A DNA stretch of 64,000 nt from positions 496,001 through 560,000 of the forward strand of contig JACCIC010000123.1 of assembly GCA_018907035.1 (NCBI GenBank). Reading direction: 5' to 3'. Below the pieces are notes generated by a model. That model saw only the letters and a program-made list of their open reading frames with translations, was not told where the DNA came from and did no database searches. The position numbers and the translations under genes are program-made. Below are positions 19,926-30,521 of this stretch, piece after piece (position 1 is the stretch's first letter; every line of letters begins with the position of its first letter). Origin of the DNA: Sycobia sp. Sy_11 (taxonomy: Eukaryota; Arthropoda; Insecta; Hymenoptera; Epichrysomallidae).

Positions 19926-22921
19926 TCAATCGTCCAAACATCCATCTGCTCTTTTGTTCTGAAGCACATTCATAACGTATTTTGCGATCAACCGCCAGCT
20001 GTCCGCGTCCGTCATCATAATTTTCGTCACGTTTTCTGGCGTGATCAATCCTGTCCTCGTCTGTAACTCTAGTCGTGGCTCAGTCCAATGTTCGCACACA
20101 AAACATGTGTGCTCCGCATCGTCCCAAGCCCATCCGCAGTACTTGCACTCTGAAGAGGCGACCTTCTTCATCTTGCAGAGGTACTTACGGAAGTATCCGT
20201 GTCCGGACAGAAATTGGGTAAGGTAGAAGTTCACCTCTCCGTATTTCCTCTCTTTCCACGGACCGATTTCGGGTATTAGTCTTTTTATCCACCGTCCTCT
20301 TTCGTCCGTCGTCCACCGTCTCTGCCATGTCTCGATGGTCTTCGTCCGTTCTTCAGTCACAGCGTCTTTCCTTCTAACGTTCGAGCTCCGCTCGTAAATT
20401 CGCTTCCGTTCGGCCGCGAGCAGATCGATGGGAATGACTCCAGCAATCACGAAAACGGCACTCTCAGACTCGGTACGATACGCGCACGCGATTCTTAACG
20501 CGCCCACCCTTTGTACGCTTTTCATGGCGTTCGCGCGTTTCCTAATATTCATCGCGTCGGCCCAAACCTCCGCCCCGTAAAGCAAAATCGAGTGGGTAAC
20601 GCTCATCAGCAGTCTGCGAACGTTCTGTTTCGGTCCGTTGGTATTGGCCATCAGTCTACTTAGAGCCTTGGTCTTTTCTGCTGCCTTTGTCGCCGCGTTT
20701 CGTAGGTGGGGCCAGAAGCTCAGCTTCGTATCCAAGGTAACGCCAAGGTACTTGACTTCACTCCTGGTTTCCAGTCTTTACGTCCCTAACATCATCGGAA
20801 CCACCGTCTGTATACGTCTGCGAGTCAGCAGCAACAACTCAGTCTTCTGCAGCGCGAGCTGCAATCCGTGATCTGTCATCCATCGTTCACGCGTCTCATG
20901 ACCTGATTCAGCTTTAACTGAATCAAGTGATAGTCGCGTGCGACTATCACGGCTGCCACATCGTCGGCATAGGCAATGAGACGCGCGTTGGAGGGCATGT
21001 CTAGTCTCAGCAAACCGTCGTATTGTACGTTCCAGAAGTCGAGGCCTAAAATGGAACCCTGCGCCACCCCCGCTGTCACGCGTTTCCATTTCTTTCCGTC
21101 CAAAGTATCATACGTCAGTCCTCGGTCTCGTAAGTAGTCCCATATGATACGAAGGAGGTAGGAGTCAACCTTGAAAGTCAACTCCAACGCCCCCAGTATC
21201 GCTGTCCATTTTGCAGAGTTAAAGGCGTTATGAACGTCCAGGGTCACCAACAGAACCAGTGGTCTGGTTGCATGACAGCCCCTGTTCGCCGCGTGAAAGA
21301 TGTTCGTCACGTCACCTATAGCTCCGATTGTCGGCCGTCCTTTTCTAAATCCATGTTGTTGTTCGGATAGGTCTCCGGCGTTTTGAATTGCCTGTAACAG
21401 TCTTGGTCTCAGCAGTAGCTCCAACAGCTTCCCTGCCGTATTTAGTAGGCAGAGAGGCCTGTATGAAGAAGGCAAATCGGGGTTCCCCTTAGACTTACGG
21501 ATGTGAACCAATCGAGTCTCCTTCCAGAGCCTGCTAAAAACTCCCTCCACCAGACACCCGTTGTACAAACCCAAAAGGATGTCCGGGCGGCGCGAAGCGA
21601 CCACCCGTAACACCTCACTAGGTATGCCATCGGGACCCGGGGCCTTGTTAGGCTTCAACGCATTCGAAGCTCTACGGAGCTCTTCCTGCGTGAAGAAAGG
21701 GATATCTATATCTGTCATTTCGTTTGTCGCGTCCGTTCTGTTGGGATGGGTTGGGAAAAGTCTCTCAACTATCCGCTCCATCACTTTCGCGTCTCGTTGT
21801 TCCGGCGGACCCCGACCTCCCAAGGCGCATGTTACAATTTTATAACCGTTGCCCCAGGGATCCGAGTCTACCTCGTCGATTAGTTTTGTCCAACACCGTT
21901 TCTTACTGTCATTGATCGCGTATCTCAGTCGCTGTCTGGCGCGACTATACTCCGTAGAGTATAGTCCCACTACGCCTCGACTTCGGGCTCGTTGAGCTTT
22001 CCGTCTCAGCTTCAAACAAATGCTTCTGAGATCCGCGATCTCGGCTGTCCACCAGTATGTTTGTCGTCTGTTTAGTACTTTCCGTTTCTGGGGCATGGTG
22101 GCATCGCATAGGCGCTGGAGAAAGCCAGTCGTTGCCGCCGCTAACGCCTCCACCCTGTCCCGGTTCGTCAACTCTTGAGGCACCTCTCGTAAGGGAGGTT
22201 CTGCATTTTGCAGATACCTTTCGAGTTCGTCTATGTCTAGACGTTTGGGGTTCCACCCCGTAGATCTTGTGCCCCGTCTCCTCGTCTGTCTCGTCGCGTC
22301 TGTCAGTTTGAAGGCAATGTACTGGTGATCACTGGCCGTATAGTCCTGGATCACCCGCCACGCCCTTATCCTAGTTCGAATTCTGTCCGAGGTCAGAGTC
22401 ACGTCTGGTATGGAGTTACCATAGCCCGGTCGTCTGTAGGTCGGTATCGTTCCTTCGTTAACTACTGCCAGGTCCACCTTTACGGCTATCTGCAGCAGCA
22501 GTCTTCCCCGTCTGTTGGTCAAGGGCATTCCCCACTCGATCGCCCGCGCGTTAAAGTCGCCCGCTACGATCACGTTACCAGGGATTTCCCGCAACGCGTC
22601 CACGATTTTTCCAAGTTTAGCCGCGTACTCGGAGGCACTGCTGTTTGGGCTCAGGTAAACACTGACATAGGTTATGTCAGCGACCGTCACCCAGACACAG
22701 TCCTCCTCAGTCCCGCTGCGTACGATATTCGACGCAACCTTTCCACGTAACCAAACTGCGGACTTCTCCGAGCTGCTTGTGAGCCAAGTCGGTAATCGTC
22801 TGTCTTTGTATTGCTCACTGATAATCAGCACGTCGATATTCAGTTCCGCCGCAATCTGCGGGAGCAGTGCGTCTGCCACGCTACTCCCGTTCATATTGCA
22901 TTGGAGTATCGTCGTCGTCAT
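19926..22921 (-). pseudogene. R1-A ORF2: endonuclease and reverse transcriptase (two lesions)
   Basis: Start chosen at ATG 22921-22919, which overlaps the ORF1 stop as ATGA; the frame is open somewhat further upstream. The APE endonuclease covers residues 1-210, with intact GDFNAR (about 121) and SDHQY (about 197). The RT covers about 430-680, with GVAQGSILGLDFWN and catalytic YADD (about 651-654). The thumb has VKYLGVTLDTKLS. A C-terminal CKYCGWAWDDAEHTCFVC zinc finger (C-x2-C-x8-H-x4-C) follows. The frame is broken by a one-base loss at about 20885 (after MRRVN) and an in-frame TAA at 20776-20778, else it would be about 1,000 residues. The enzyme would nick target DNA and copy its RNA at the nick. 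Confidence 0.88.
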
Positions 22922-24246
22922 TGTGTGACTGTCTTTGTCTTCTGTTCTGTTAGTGCTATCCTGAACGTGGCACACGAGGACGAGCCGGGTAAGTGTCCCC
23001 TGTCTCGGATATTATCCTCAGTGCACAGGAAACACTCCCCACGACTCTTGCAGTCCTTGTGGGAATGACCCTCGAGGCCGCATCGCCAGCCGCAGCTTCG
23101 TCTGTCCAGTCCTTTACAGTCTTTCCGTACATGACCGAACCCGAGGCATCTATAGCATTGCGAGACGCGTATCCTTGCTCTTATTCTTGATACAACCCAC
23201 CCGATTTTAATACGCCCTTTCCTTAAGAGGTCGGTAGCCTCTTTTACGTCAAAATCGCAGACCGCCATTCTCTGTCCTCGACTGTTAACGTCGAAAACAT
23301 GGGGCCGACGGTCTGCAGTCCGTCCCGTTTTCCAATTTAACGCGTTCGCGATGTCCTCGTTGATCGTGACACAGTCCAAGTCTAGGAATTCCAGTGTCAC
23401 CCTGGAGGTCAAATCTTTTACGCGTCCAGTCTCTCCGACAGCGTCTTGAAGAACCTGTCGGAAGTCCGTCTCGTTGTTCTGTCTGGAGAGCTGTAAAAGT
23501 ACCGCACCGTCTTTTGTCTTTCTTATTGTTCTGACTTGAGTATTACACTTGTCAGGGTCCACCTTTTGCCGTATTGTACGTACCACGTCGACGTACGTCT
23601 GTCCCTCAGCCGGCTTGATCATGATCGCTCCTCCCCCGCCTTTGAGGTTAGGGCGATCAGACCCGCGACCTTGGAGTCTCGCTTTTGTCTGTTTTGTCGG
23701 TTTGTTGTCCGTCTCGATCGTTTTCGGTTTTTTATGTTTTGAGACCACCTTCTTCCATGTTTCGGTCTCGATCGTCCGCTGTTGTGCGGCCGCCTGCTCC
23801 GGAGTAGGGGTCTGACGGTCTCTTTTCCGTTTCTGAGGAGTTGCCTCCTCACATTCACTCCGTCCTTTATCTTTCTGTTTTTGTCGGAGCAGTCTCATTC
23901 GCTTCAGTTCATACTGTCCGATTTCCACTGCTTCATTGATCTCACTCAAACCGTTTTTTATTATTTGACTTACATTTTTTTGTATGCAAGTCCTTTCCAT
24001 CATTTTACTTAGGACTCTGCTTATTGTGTAAAATTGCTCCTGCAATTTACACTCAGCAGCTTCCCAAGTTGCCGGCGATTTATAAACATTCGCACTTTCA
24101 TTCATACTGCTACCTGTAACATTTTCTGTCACACCAGCCAGGTTACCTACTGGTGTGATAGGAGAGCCGGGAAGCTCCATTGACTCTACTGAGTCGCTTG
24201 CAGGCGGCACTCGAGAGCCTGCTATAATTTTTTTATTACCTTTCAT
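22918..24246 (-). CDS. R1-A ORF1: gag-like RNA-binding protein, intact
   Basis: 442 residues from ATG 24246; the frame is open further upstream, but only without an ATG. The N-terminal part is polar with a helical stretch. The middle (residues about 130-220) is lysine/arginine-rich. Then comes a region common to R1-clade ORF1 proteins (VRTIRQKV, VLLQLSR, VTLEFLDLD). The C terminus has three zinc knuckles: CYRCLGFGHVRKDC (about 364-377), CGWRCGLEGHSHKDC, where Gly stands at the usual first Cys position, and a longer CFLC...H...C. Such proteins coat element RNA and carry it to the target site. No stop or shift is visible. Confidence 0.85.
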   Translation of the reverse strand: MKGNKKIIAGSRVPPASDSVESMELPGSPITPVGNLAGVTENVTGSSMNESANVYKSPATWEAAECKLQEQFYTISRVLSKMMERTCIQKNVSQIIKNGLSEINEAVEIGQYELKRMRLLRQKQKDKGRSECEEATPQKRKRDRQTPTPEQAAAQQRTIETETWKKVVSKHKKPKTIETDNKPTKQTKARLQGRGSDRPNLKGGGGAIMIKPAEGQTYVDVVRTIRQKVDPDKCNTQVRTIRKTKDGAVLLQLSRQNNETDFRQVLQDAVGETGRVKDLTSRVTLEFLDLDCVTINEDIANALNWKTGRTADRRPHVFDVNSRGQRMAVCDFDVKEATDLLRKGRIKIGWVVSRIRARIRVSQCYRCLGFGHVRKDCKGLDRRSCGWRCGLEGHSHKDCKSRGECFLCTEDNIRDRGHLPGSSSCATFRIALTEQKTKTVTQ

Positions 24247-25014
24247 GATTATATTATTAATTTGTGTTAAATGTTTTATATTTGTGATGGTCAGGAGGAT
24301 CACTTGTTGGAGATGACGGTTCAGCGTCCTGAATCTCCCCAATACTGAAGCCCTCCTACATTCCGGTGGCCTCGGCTGTTCCTCCCCCACGACTCGCAGC
24401 AGGGTCCCATCAGTACGCCATACGGCACTACTACGAGAAGCGAGATTTGACGTCTGACGACGTCTTACCACTGTGTGGGGCAGCCTCCCATGTTGGCTAG
24501 ACTGGGTTCGGGCCCCCTACTTGTGACGGCCCAGGAGTGCCATCTGGTTTTACAACTGTACCCTCCAGAAGGGGAACGCACATAAGCATGAAGTGATTCC
24601 CTCGCAGCTAATCACACCAATCAACAAGTAATCACTGCATTCGCAAGACCTTACCGTCGTTCAAACTGGTCACATTCATACGTGAGAGATGCCCGTTTAT
24701 AGGGCCTCTCATTCATTCATAACCCGCCTGGAAGTTACCCGTTTATAGGGTCTCCATCTCCACCATTCGTGGGAAACTCGTTTATAGAGTTCCCGATATA
24801 CTCCCCAGTCCGAGTACGGTTATCTTACAGATATGTAGGTGTGTGAATGATGAGTGGCTGTGTAGATGGGCGAATACCACTATTTTCGCTCGAAGTTCTT
24901 GTCCACGGCCACTTATTCGTCACTTAGAAGTGCTTATTTCGTGACTGACCGCGAGTGGTCATTCCCATATCCGCAACCCCGGGGACGCGTGTGGTAGCTG
25001 AACTCAAGGCCCCA

Positions 25015-25016
<2 letters not shown>
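24247..25016 (-). promoter_or_regulatory. R1-A 5' UTR / internal promoter region
   Basis: About 770 bp of GC-rich non-coding sequence between the (TTA)n tract and the ORF1 start. The 5' end on the minus strand is TGTGGGGCCTTGAG. Such elements usually carry an internal promoter here, but no specific promoter motif was identified. Three related hairpins sit at 24684-24794. Confidence 0.6.
24684..24794 (-). other. Three tandem hairpins with an identical loop in the R1-A 5' UTR
   Basis: Given on the plus strand, three stem-loops share the loop GTTTATA. Hairpin 1 (24684-24710) has stems GAGAG..GCCC/GGGC..CTCTC. Hairpin 2 (24730-24755) has ACCC/GGGT plus GGA/TCC. Hairpin 3 (24771-24794) has GGGAA-CTC/GAG-TTCCC. 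Each has unpaired bases on one side only: AT in the first, one A in the third, a larger unpaired stretch in the second. Stem sequences differ but pairing is kept, while the loop is constant. On the sense RNA the loop reads UAUAAAC. This pattern suggests a repeated RNA structural unit; function is unknown. Confidence 0.7.
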
Positions 25017-25050
<34 letters not shown>

Positions 25051-25081
25051 TATTAGTATTATTAGTATTATTATTATTATT
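25017..25081. repeat. (TTA)n tract between R1-A and R1-B
   Basis: About 21 TTA-type units with a few variants. The 5' ends of the minus-strand R1-A and the plus-strand R1-B lie back to back on either side. Confidence 0.95.
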
Positions 25082-25089
25082 CCCATCCG

Positions 25090-26274
25090 ATGTCTTGTCA
25101 CCTTGGATTGGGGAAGGGAGAGCCGGCTGAGGCCGAGATTAAGTCTGTTGAACAGTCGAGTGAACTAGAGATTATTCTCCAACTTGCTTGGCTGCTCAAA
25201 GACATGATAAAAGCATCAAGAGCCAACCTAACATCAAAAAAGATATTGAGGATGGCCTCCCAAAAGCTGAGGAGCTTGTAGATGCTCTTCAGCACAAAAT
25301 ACAAGGGAAGAGGGTACCGGGGAGGTTTTTTCCAACAACTAGGCGCAAGAGAGAAGAGACAACCCCGAAGAGACTGGTATCAAGACCCCCGGATATCTCC
25401 CTTACTAAGGAGAAAAAAAGAAGGGAGAGCAGGAGGATAAAAAAGAGGGCTGGAATCTAATTTAAAAAAGAAGAAAAAGAAGCACGGTGAATAGAATGCA
25501 GATGAACAACCTTAGCATCTGAAGAAAAAAAATAACAAAAATAAAAAAAAAGACCAAAGCTGGATGCGATTGCCATCAAACCAGCGCAGTGGAAATCCTA
25601 CGCTGAGGTGATGAGGTCCATCAGAGCGGTCAAACCGTAGGACTTGGGCGCGAATGTGAGGACCGTCTGAAAAACCAAATTGGGTGAGGTGCTGATTGAA
25701 CTCAAACATACCAAACCCGAAGGTCGGAAGGCACTTGCTGAAGTACTCAAGGAAGCGACAGGCCAGAGCGGCTGTGTCAGGGAGCTGACCCCTAGTGGAA
25801 GTCTAGAGGTTAGATACCTGGATTGCTGCGTGACGGAGGATAAGGTGTGTGAGACCCTCAAAAGCAAACTGCCCGATTATCGTGGAAAGTTGCAGGTCAG
25901 TGACAAAAACCAACACCGCGGAACAGCGTGCTACCATCGTAGTGTTGGAGAAGATTGCTGCCGCGCAATTGCTGAAGATCAGGTTTTTGCGAGTGGGCCT
26001 AGTGAATTGTCGAGTACGCCGCCGCGAAATAATGACGAGGTGCTACAGGTGCCTAGGCTATGGCCACCGGAGCCATAGCTGTAAAGGTCCTGACCGTAGC
26101 GCCTGTTGTTATCGTTGCGAACAGAGAGAGCACAAGATCGCGGCTTGCACCGCAGAACCTGAGTGTTTTCTTTGCAAAGGTGAAGCGAAATCGGAGGGAC
26201 GGCGGCATGTTGCCAGTTCCGGCGCCTGTCCGACTTTTCGCGAGGCTCTCTCAAAAAAGGCTAAATGGTCGTAA
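25090..26274 (+). pseudogene. R1-B ORF1 (gag-like), frameshifted
   Basis: An N-terminal helical frame (25090-25281) is followed by shifted pieces. One resembles the R1 ORF1 middle region (EVLIELKHT, GSLEVRYLD), near 25680-25880. The last frame (about 25985-26274) holds three zinc knuckles: CYRCLGYGHRSHSC, CYRCEQREHKIAAC and CFLC...H...C. The order matches R1-A ORF1. At least three frameshifts separate the pieces, so no full protein can be made. Confidence 0.78.
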
Positions 26275-27773
26275 TTCTGCAAGGGAATATAAATCACAGC
26301 AGGACAGCTAATCACCTCTTTCTTCGGCTTTGCCACGATACTGATGATGATATATTAATTATCAATGAACAGTACCGGAACAGTGAAGGAGTAGGTTGAT
26401 TCACCGATAACTTTGGAACGGCAGCCATTTGGATTCCTGACCCACAAAAACAAAAGTAGCGGTTCATGGATCTGAAAATGGCTATCTTTGGGTACGATAC
26501 AATCACATCACGTATCTGAGTTACTATCTTACATCAAACCAACCCATAGGTGAATACCAGGTCATAGTTGATGACCTGGAAGACACCGTTAGAGAAATGA
26601 AAGGTGAGCTGGTGATGGCAGGTGACTTTAATGCAAGGACCCTAGAATGGAGCATGGCGGGGCCCGACTCCAGAGATTGAATAGTCATGGAACTAGCGTC
26701 CAGATGTGACCTTTGCGACTGAACGTCTAGCCTCTCGAATCCAGGACTGGCAGGTGATCGAGGACTATACAGTCAGCGATCACCAGTACGTCACATTCCG
26801 CGTATGTGATGGAACACCACGTTTTACTTGACACAATAGAGAGAACTTGATAAATAGAGAGAAATTCTCACAGGCCATCGAATACAGTCAGCAAAGCCTT
26901 ATCAGACTTCCAAATAGATCAACTAGCGCCACAATGCGCATTCTACGCCGGGCTTCCGAAGAGTCGATGCCGTTCAAAGTGGTTGATGGATAAAGACGTC
27001 CTGTTTACTGGTGGACGGCTGAGATAGCTGATATGAGGCGTAGGTGTTTATATCTACGACGACTATTACAGAGAACTCGTAAACACGGAGATGACATCGC
27101 TTTGAGGAGGGCTGAATACAAGCTATCCAAGAAAGCCCTTCGACGAGCGATCAAGGCCAGCAAACGCCGATGCTGAATGGCGCTGTGTGAGAACATAGAT
27201 GGGAATCCATGGGGACTGGGATACAGGGTAGTTGCTGGAACACTGGGAGCTCATGGAAACATGAGTATCTAGTCTGCTGCAGGCGACTTGGCTGACAAAC
27301 AGTACGGATTCTGAGGGGACAGGGCGACGGTGGACGCAATCCTTGAGGTTGTTGATGCGGCGAGGCGCACAGAGAGGGGTAATCACTACTCCCGATCTGT
27401 TTGCCTCCTAGTTACATTTGACGTTCGGAATGCCTTCAACTCTGTTGGATGGGAAAATGTTTTGATGGCTATGGAGCGAGACGTTCGGAGGCCGCTTTTT
27501 ATACTTCGTATATTGGGCGACTACCTTGAGGATCACTATTTGGTTTACGGGACATCGGACGGTCGGAGAAGGAAAAAACTTAGTTCCGGGCTGGCTCAAG
27601 GGTCTGTACTCGGAGCCGATACGTGGAATATCTCATATGACGTAATACTCCGGATGCAGATGCCTGAGGACACCTTTCTGGTTGGATACGCAGATGATGT
27701 TGCAGCTGTCATTATCTCCATCGAAGGATCGAAGAAGGTGTGCAAGCCCACAAGGGTAAATAGAATGGCGTAG
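26265..27773 (+). pseudogene. R1-B ORF2 remains (endonuclease fragments and RT palm)
   Basis: ORF2 begins at ATG 26265, overlapping the ORF1 end by ten bases. The N terminus (MVVILQGNIN, DILIINEQYR) and pieces with GDFNAR-like and SDHQYVTF motifs are readable across stops up to about 26830. The spacer (WWTAEIADMRRR, IKASKRRCW) lies near 27010-27180. A deletion near 27260-27290 removes RT blocks 1-2. The palm then reads open (27330-27773) with FDVRNAFNSVGW, GLAQGSVLGADTWN and intact YADD, ending at a TAG shortly after. No thumb or zinc finger is left. Confidence 0.8.
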
Positions 27774-27958
27774 CCCAGAAGTAATGTCCTCATAGACAGT
27801 TCCTGGCCTGCATTTACGCCATCGTGAGGAGGTCTCCTCGGTGCACGCCTGCCGACCCCGACTTGCAGCTCTTTTCAGTGTTGTGAGAAGCAGTCGATGA
27901 GAGTGCACTGAGGAGGTAGTTTTTTAGTGGGTATGCCCTCACAGGTGAGTCCTACATA

Positions 27959-27978
27959 CCCGGGGACCGGTTCCTGGG
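27959..27978 (+). other. R1-B 3'-terminal palindrome
   Basis: CCCGGGGACCGGTTCCTGGG, an imperfect palindrome, lies about 30 bp before the A run and (ATT)n tail. It matches the perfect 20-bp palindrome at the same place in R1-C. Confidence 0.75.
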
Positions 27979-28084
27979 ATCCATAAAGGATTTTTCTCCT
28001 CCTCAAAAAAAAAAAATTATTATTATTATTAATAAAGACGTAAAGCTCTCGAGTGGGGAGAACACTTACCGGACTCTAGGAGAT

Positions 28085-30333
28085 GACGAGTAATGGACAT
28101 GGCATCCAGACTAGGTCTGGTGGTCTTGAACACCGGATCCACGTCGTTTTTTCAGAGACCCGGCTACAGGGAGACCATCCCTGATGTATCCTTCGCGACG
28201 GAGATTCTGGCCGCATGCGTGCGGGACTGGTGGGTGATCGAAGACTATACAACCACGCCATTCAGGAAGACCGTTCAATGTCGCCCAACCACAAGGATCG
28301 TTGCGAGTTTTTCCAGGCGCTAGAACGCGGACAGCGCCTCCTGGTTGAATAACTAAGGAGTGCAACGCTTTGCGAACGTTCGAAAGCGGTGACGGAAGCT
28401 ATAATGTTTCTGATCCGCCACGCCCGTAAGCAAGCGATGCCGAGGAAATTCACGGGTCGTACTCGCCGTCCCACTTATTGATACACGGATGAAATCGCGG
28501 CGCTGCGGCGGTAATGCCTGAGGCTACGCCACGTAGCCCAAAGAGCTCCAAGGCACGATCACGATGCCGCTCTTAGGATCGTCCAACATCTAACGGCGAA
28601 GAAGGCTCTAAAGCGAGCCATCAAAGCTACTAAACACGGATGCTGGAACAAGCTGAGAGAAGATCTGAAAATGATCCATAGGGATTGGGATACAAAATCA
28701 TAATCCGCAAATTAAGCATGTTCCGTAAAAACATGCCTATGAGCGCAGAAGTGATGGACGACATCGCCAATACCCTATTACCCAGTCATCCCAAACGAGA
28801 GGATGAGGTCCTGGCTCCCGACTCACCCGACTACAGGCACCGCTCTTCACAAGGGTGGAGCTAGAAAGAGCAGCGTGCTCTTTGAAGAACAACAAGGCAT
28901 CAGAACCTGGAGGACATTCGGTGGAAGTGTTGAAAGCGGTGGTACAGAGCCGTCCTGATCTTTGGCTTGGCATGTACAACTTGTGCCTTCACGTGGCAAT
29001 ATTTTATGCCCGCCGGAAAGAGACGAGACTTGTGCTGATAAGCAAGGGCAAGGGACATTCTAGTGCTCCGTCGGCGTACAGATCCTTATGCATGCTAGAC
29101 AACGCTGGGAAACTCCTCGAGAAGCTGATGAGACCCCGCCTACAGGCGGCGATTTTATCTGGGGACCTTCCCGAGAGGCAATATGGCTTTCGGAGAGGGC
29201 GATCCACTATAGATGCTATTCAGAAGGTAGTGAAGGCGGCCAGGACTACGAAGCGGGGGAATCACTTCTCCCGATCTGTGTGTCTTCTGGTGACACTTGA
29301 TGTCAAAAACGCCTGCAACTCGATTAGGTGGACAGACGTGCTGGGGGGACTGGAGAAGGACTTGAATGTACCTAGGTACCTACTCCAGATCATAGCAGAT
29401 AATTTGAAGGACAGATTCCTTCTCTACGAGACGGTAGAGGGCTCTAAGCTAAAAGAGCTAACGTGTAGCGCGGCCCAAGACTCCATCTTGGGTCCTGATT
29501 TATGGAATATTTTCTGTGACAGGATCCTTCGGTTGGATATGCCGGAAGCCTACTCGTTGATCGGGTATGCGAATGACGTGGCAGCTGTTATTATTGCGCG
29601 CAATATGACGCTGACACAGACGCGCCTTCATCAGACTATGCACAGAATTCGCCATTGGATGGGTGATCATGGGCGCTGCATCAGGCGGCTGCTACTACGA
29701 GCTGCTGAGTCCGTCATACTTTACGGAGCTGAAGTCTGGGCCGATGCGCATGGCGTCTGTACAGAGGAGTTGCGCTCTTCGTTTAGCGTGTTCGTATCGC
29801 ATTGTCTCGAAGACGGCCTACCTAGTGGTTGCCGGGGTGTTCCCGGTAGACCGCCTGGCGCAGGAGCGGAAGTTCGTCCGCCAGATGAAGAGGACACTTC
29901 ACCAAGCCGAAGCGAAGCAGCAAGCCAGTGAGCGTTCGCTGGCTTGCTGGCAGAAGAGGTGGAAGCAAGGTACGCAAGGAAGGTGGACCTCCATGGGTAA
30001 CTCCGCGCGTACTTGCACAAGATGGGCAAAGTCGTGGATCCAAGTTGTACATACTGTGCATCCGCTAAAGACGATGCCCATCATACATTTTTTGTGTGCG
30101 GGCAGAGGGAGCAGCAGAGGGCGCTACTGGGAGAAGATGCTGGAAGGGTTACCCCGAAAGGCATCGTCCCCCTGATGCTCTCCAGCCAGGAGACATGGGG
30201 GAAGGGCTGCCTATTTCGTCGAGGTTATCCTCAGGCGGAAAAAGGCACAACTTCCCTAGATTCTTGCACTTGGCTGCGATCTGGTGGCGTCCAAAAGCGA
30301 ACATTCTGGCCCACTCTTCGAAGTAATGACTAA
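28085..30333 (+). pseudogene. R1-C ORF2 (endonuclease end, RT, C-terminal finger), broken
   Basis: The endonuclease end (28093-28300) contains FQRPGYRETIPDVSFAT and WVIEDYT but not the catalytic SDH motif. A long RT frame runs 28855 to about 29770 with SAYRSLCMLDNAGKLLEKL, LPERQYGFRRGRS, LDVKNACNSIRW and an altered active site: YAND at about 29568-29579 instead of YADD, and AAQDS instead of the AQGS turn. A deletion near 29675 joins GDHGR to a distal thumb segment. The remaining C-terminal pieces are in other frames, up to a CTYCASAKDDAHHTFFVC zinc finger at about 30043-30095. It cannot encode an active enzyme. Confidence 0.82.
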
Positions 30334-30501
30334 CGGCGGTTTTACGGGACGGTGAGTTGAGCCAGGGAGAGGAAGTCTCCTTGGTGCACGACTGTTGACT
30401 CCGGCTTGCAGCTCTTTTCAAAGCATTCAGAAACAGTCGAGGAAATACACTAAGAATGTAGTTTTTTGTGAGTATGTCTTTGTGTTTGCGGTTCCCATAT
30501 A

Positions 30502-30521
30502 CCCGGGGACCGGTCCCCGGG
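30502..30521 (+). other. R1-C 3'-terminal perfect 20-bp palindrome
   Basis: CCCGGGGACCGGTCCCCGGG is self-complementary over its whole length and lies about 28 bp before the short A run and (ATT)n tail, as in R1-B. Confidence 0.85.

Larger units (their letters stand above)
19601..25016 (-). mobile_element. R1-A: near-complete R1-clade non-LTR retrotransposon
   Basis: On the minus strand, in order: a 5' UTR of about 770 bp (25016-24247), ORF1 (24246-22918) with gag-type zinc knuckles, overlapping ORF2 (22921-19926) with endonuclease, RT and C-terminal zinc finger, a 3' UTR (19925-about 19661) and an (AAT)n tail (about 19655-19601). Both ends abut TTA-type repeats. It is distinctly GC-richer than its surroundings. 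The only coding lesions seen are one frameshift and one stop in ORF2, so it is the youngest element in the window. The APE-type endonuclease and YADD-box RT place it in the R1 clade; the family name is not known to me. Confidence 0.88.
25082..28029 (+). mobile_element. R1-B: degraded R1-clade retrotransposon
   Basis: Plus-strand element with ORF1 remains (25090-26274), overlapping ORF2 remains (26265-27773), a 3' UTR with a near-palindrome (27959-27978), an A run and an (ATT)n tail (28018-28029). It has many stops and deletions, including loss of much of the endonuclease and the RT fingers. It differs clearly in sequence from R1-A and shares its 3' UTR with R1-C. Confidence 0.82.

Noticed and set aside
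20638..23815. Plus-strand frames across R1-A
   Set aside because: Antisense shadows of ORF1 and ORF2, which carry the catalytic motifs on the minus strand.
19601..25081. (TTA)n tracts as telomeric repeats
   Set aside because: The insect telomere unit is TTAGG; these tracts are pure TTA and flank retrotransposons.
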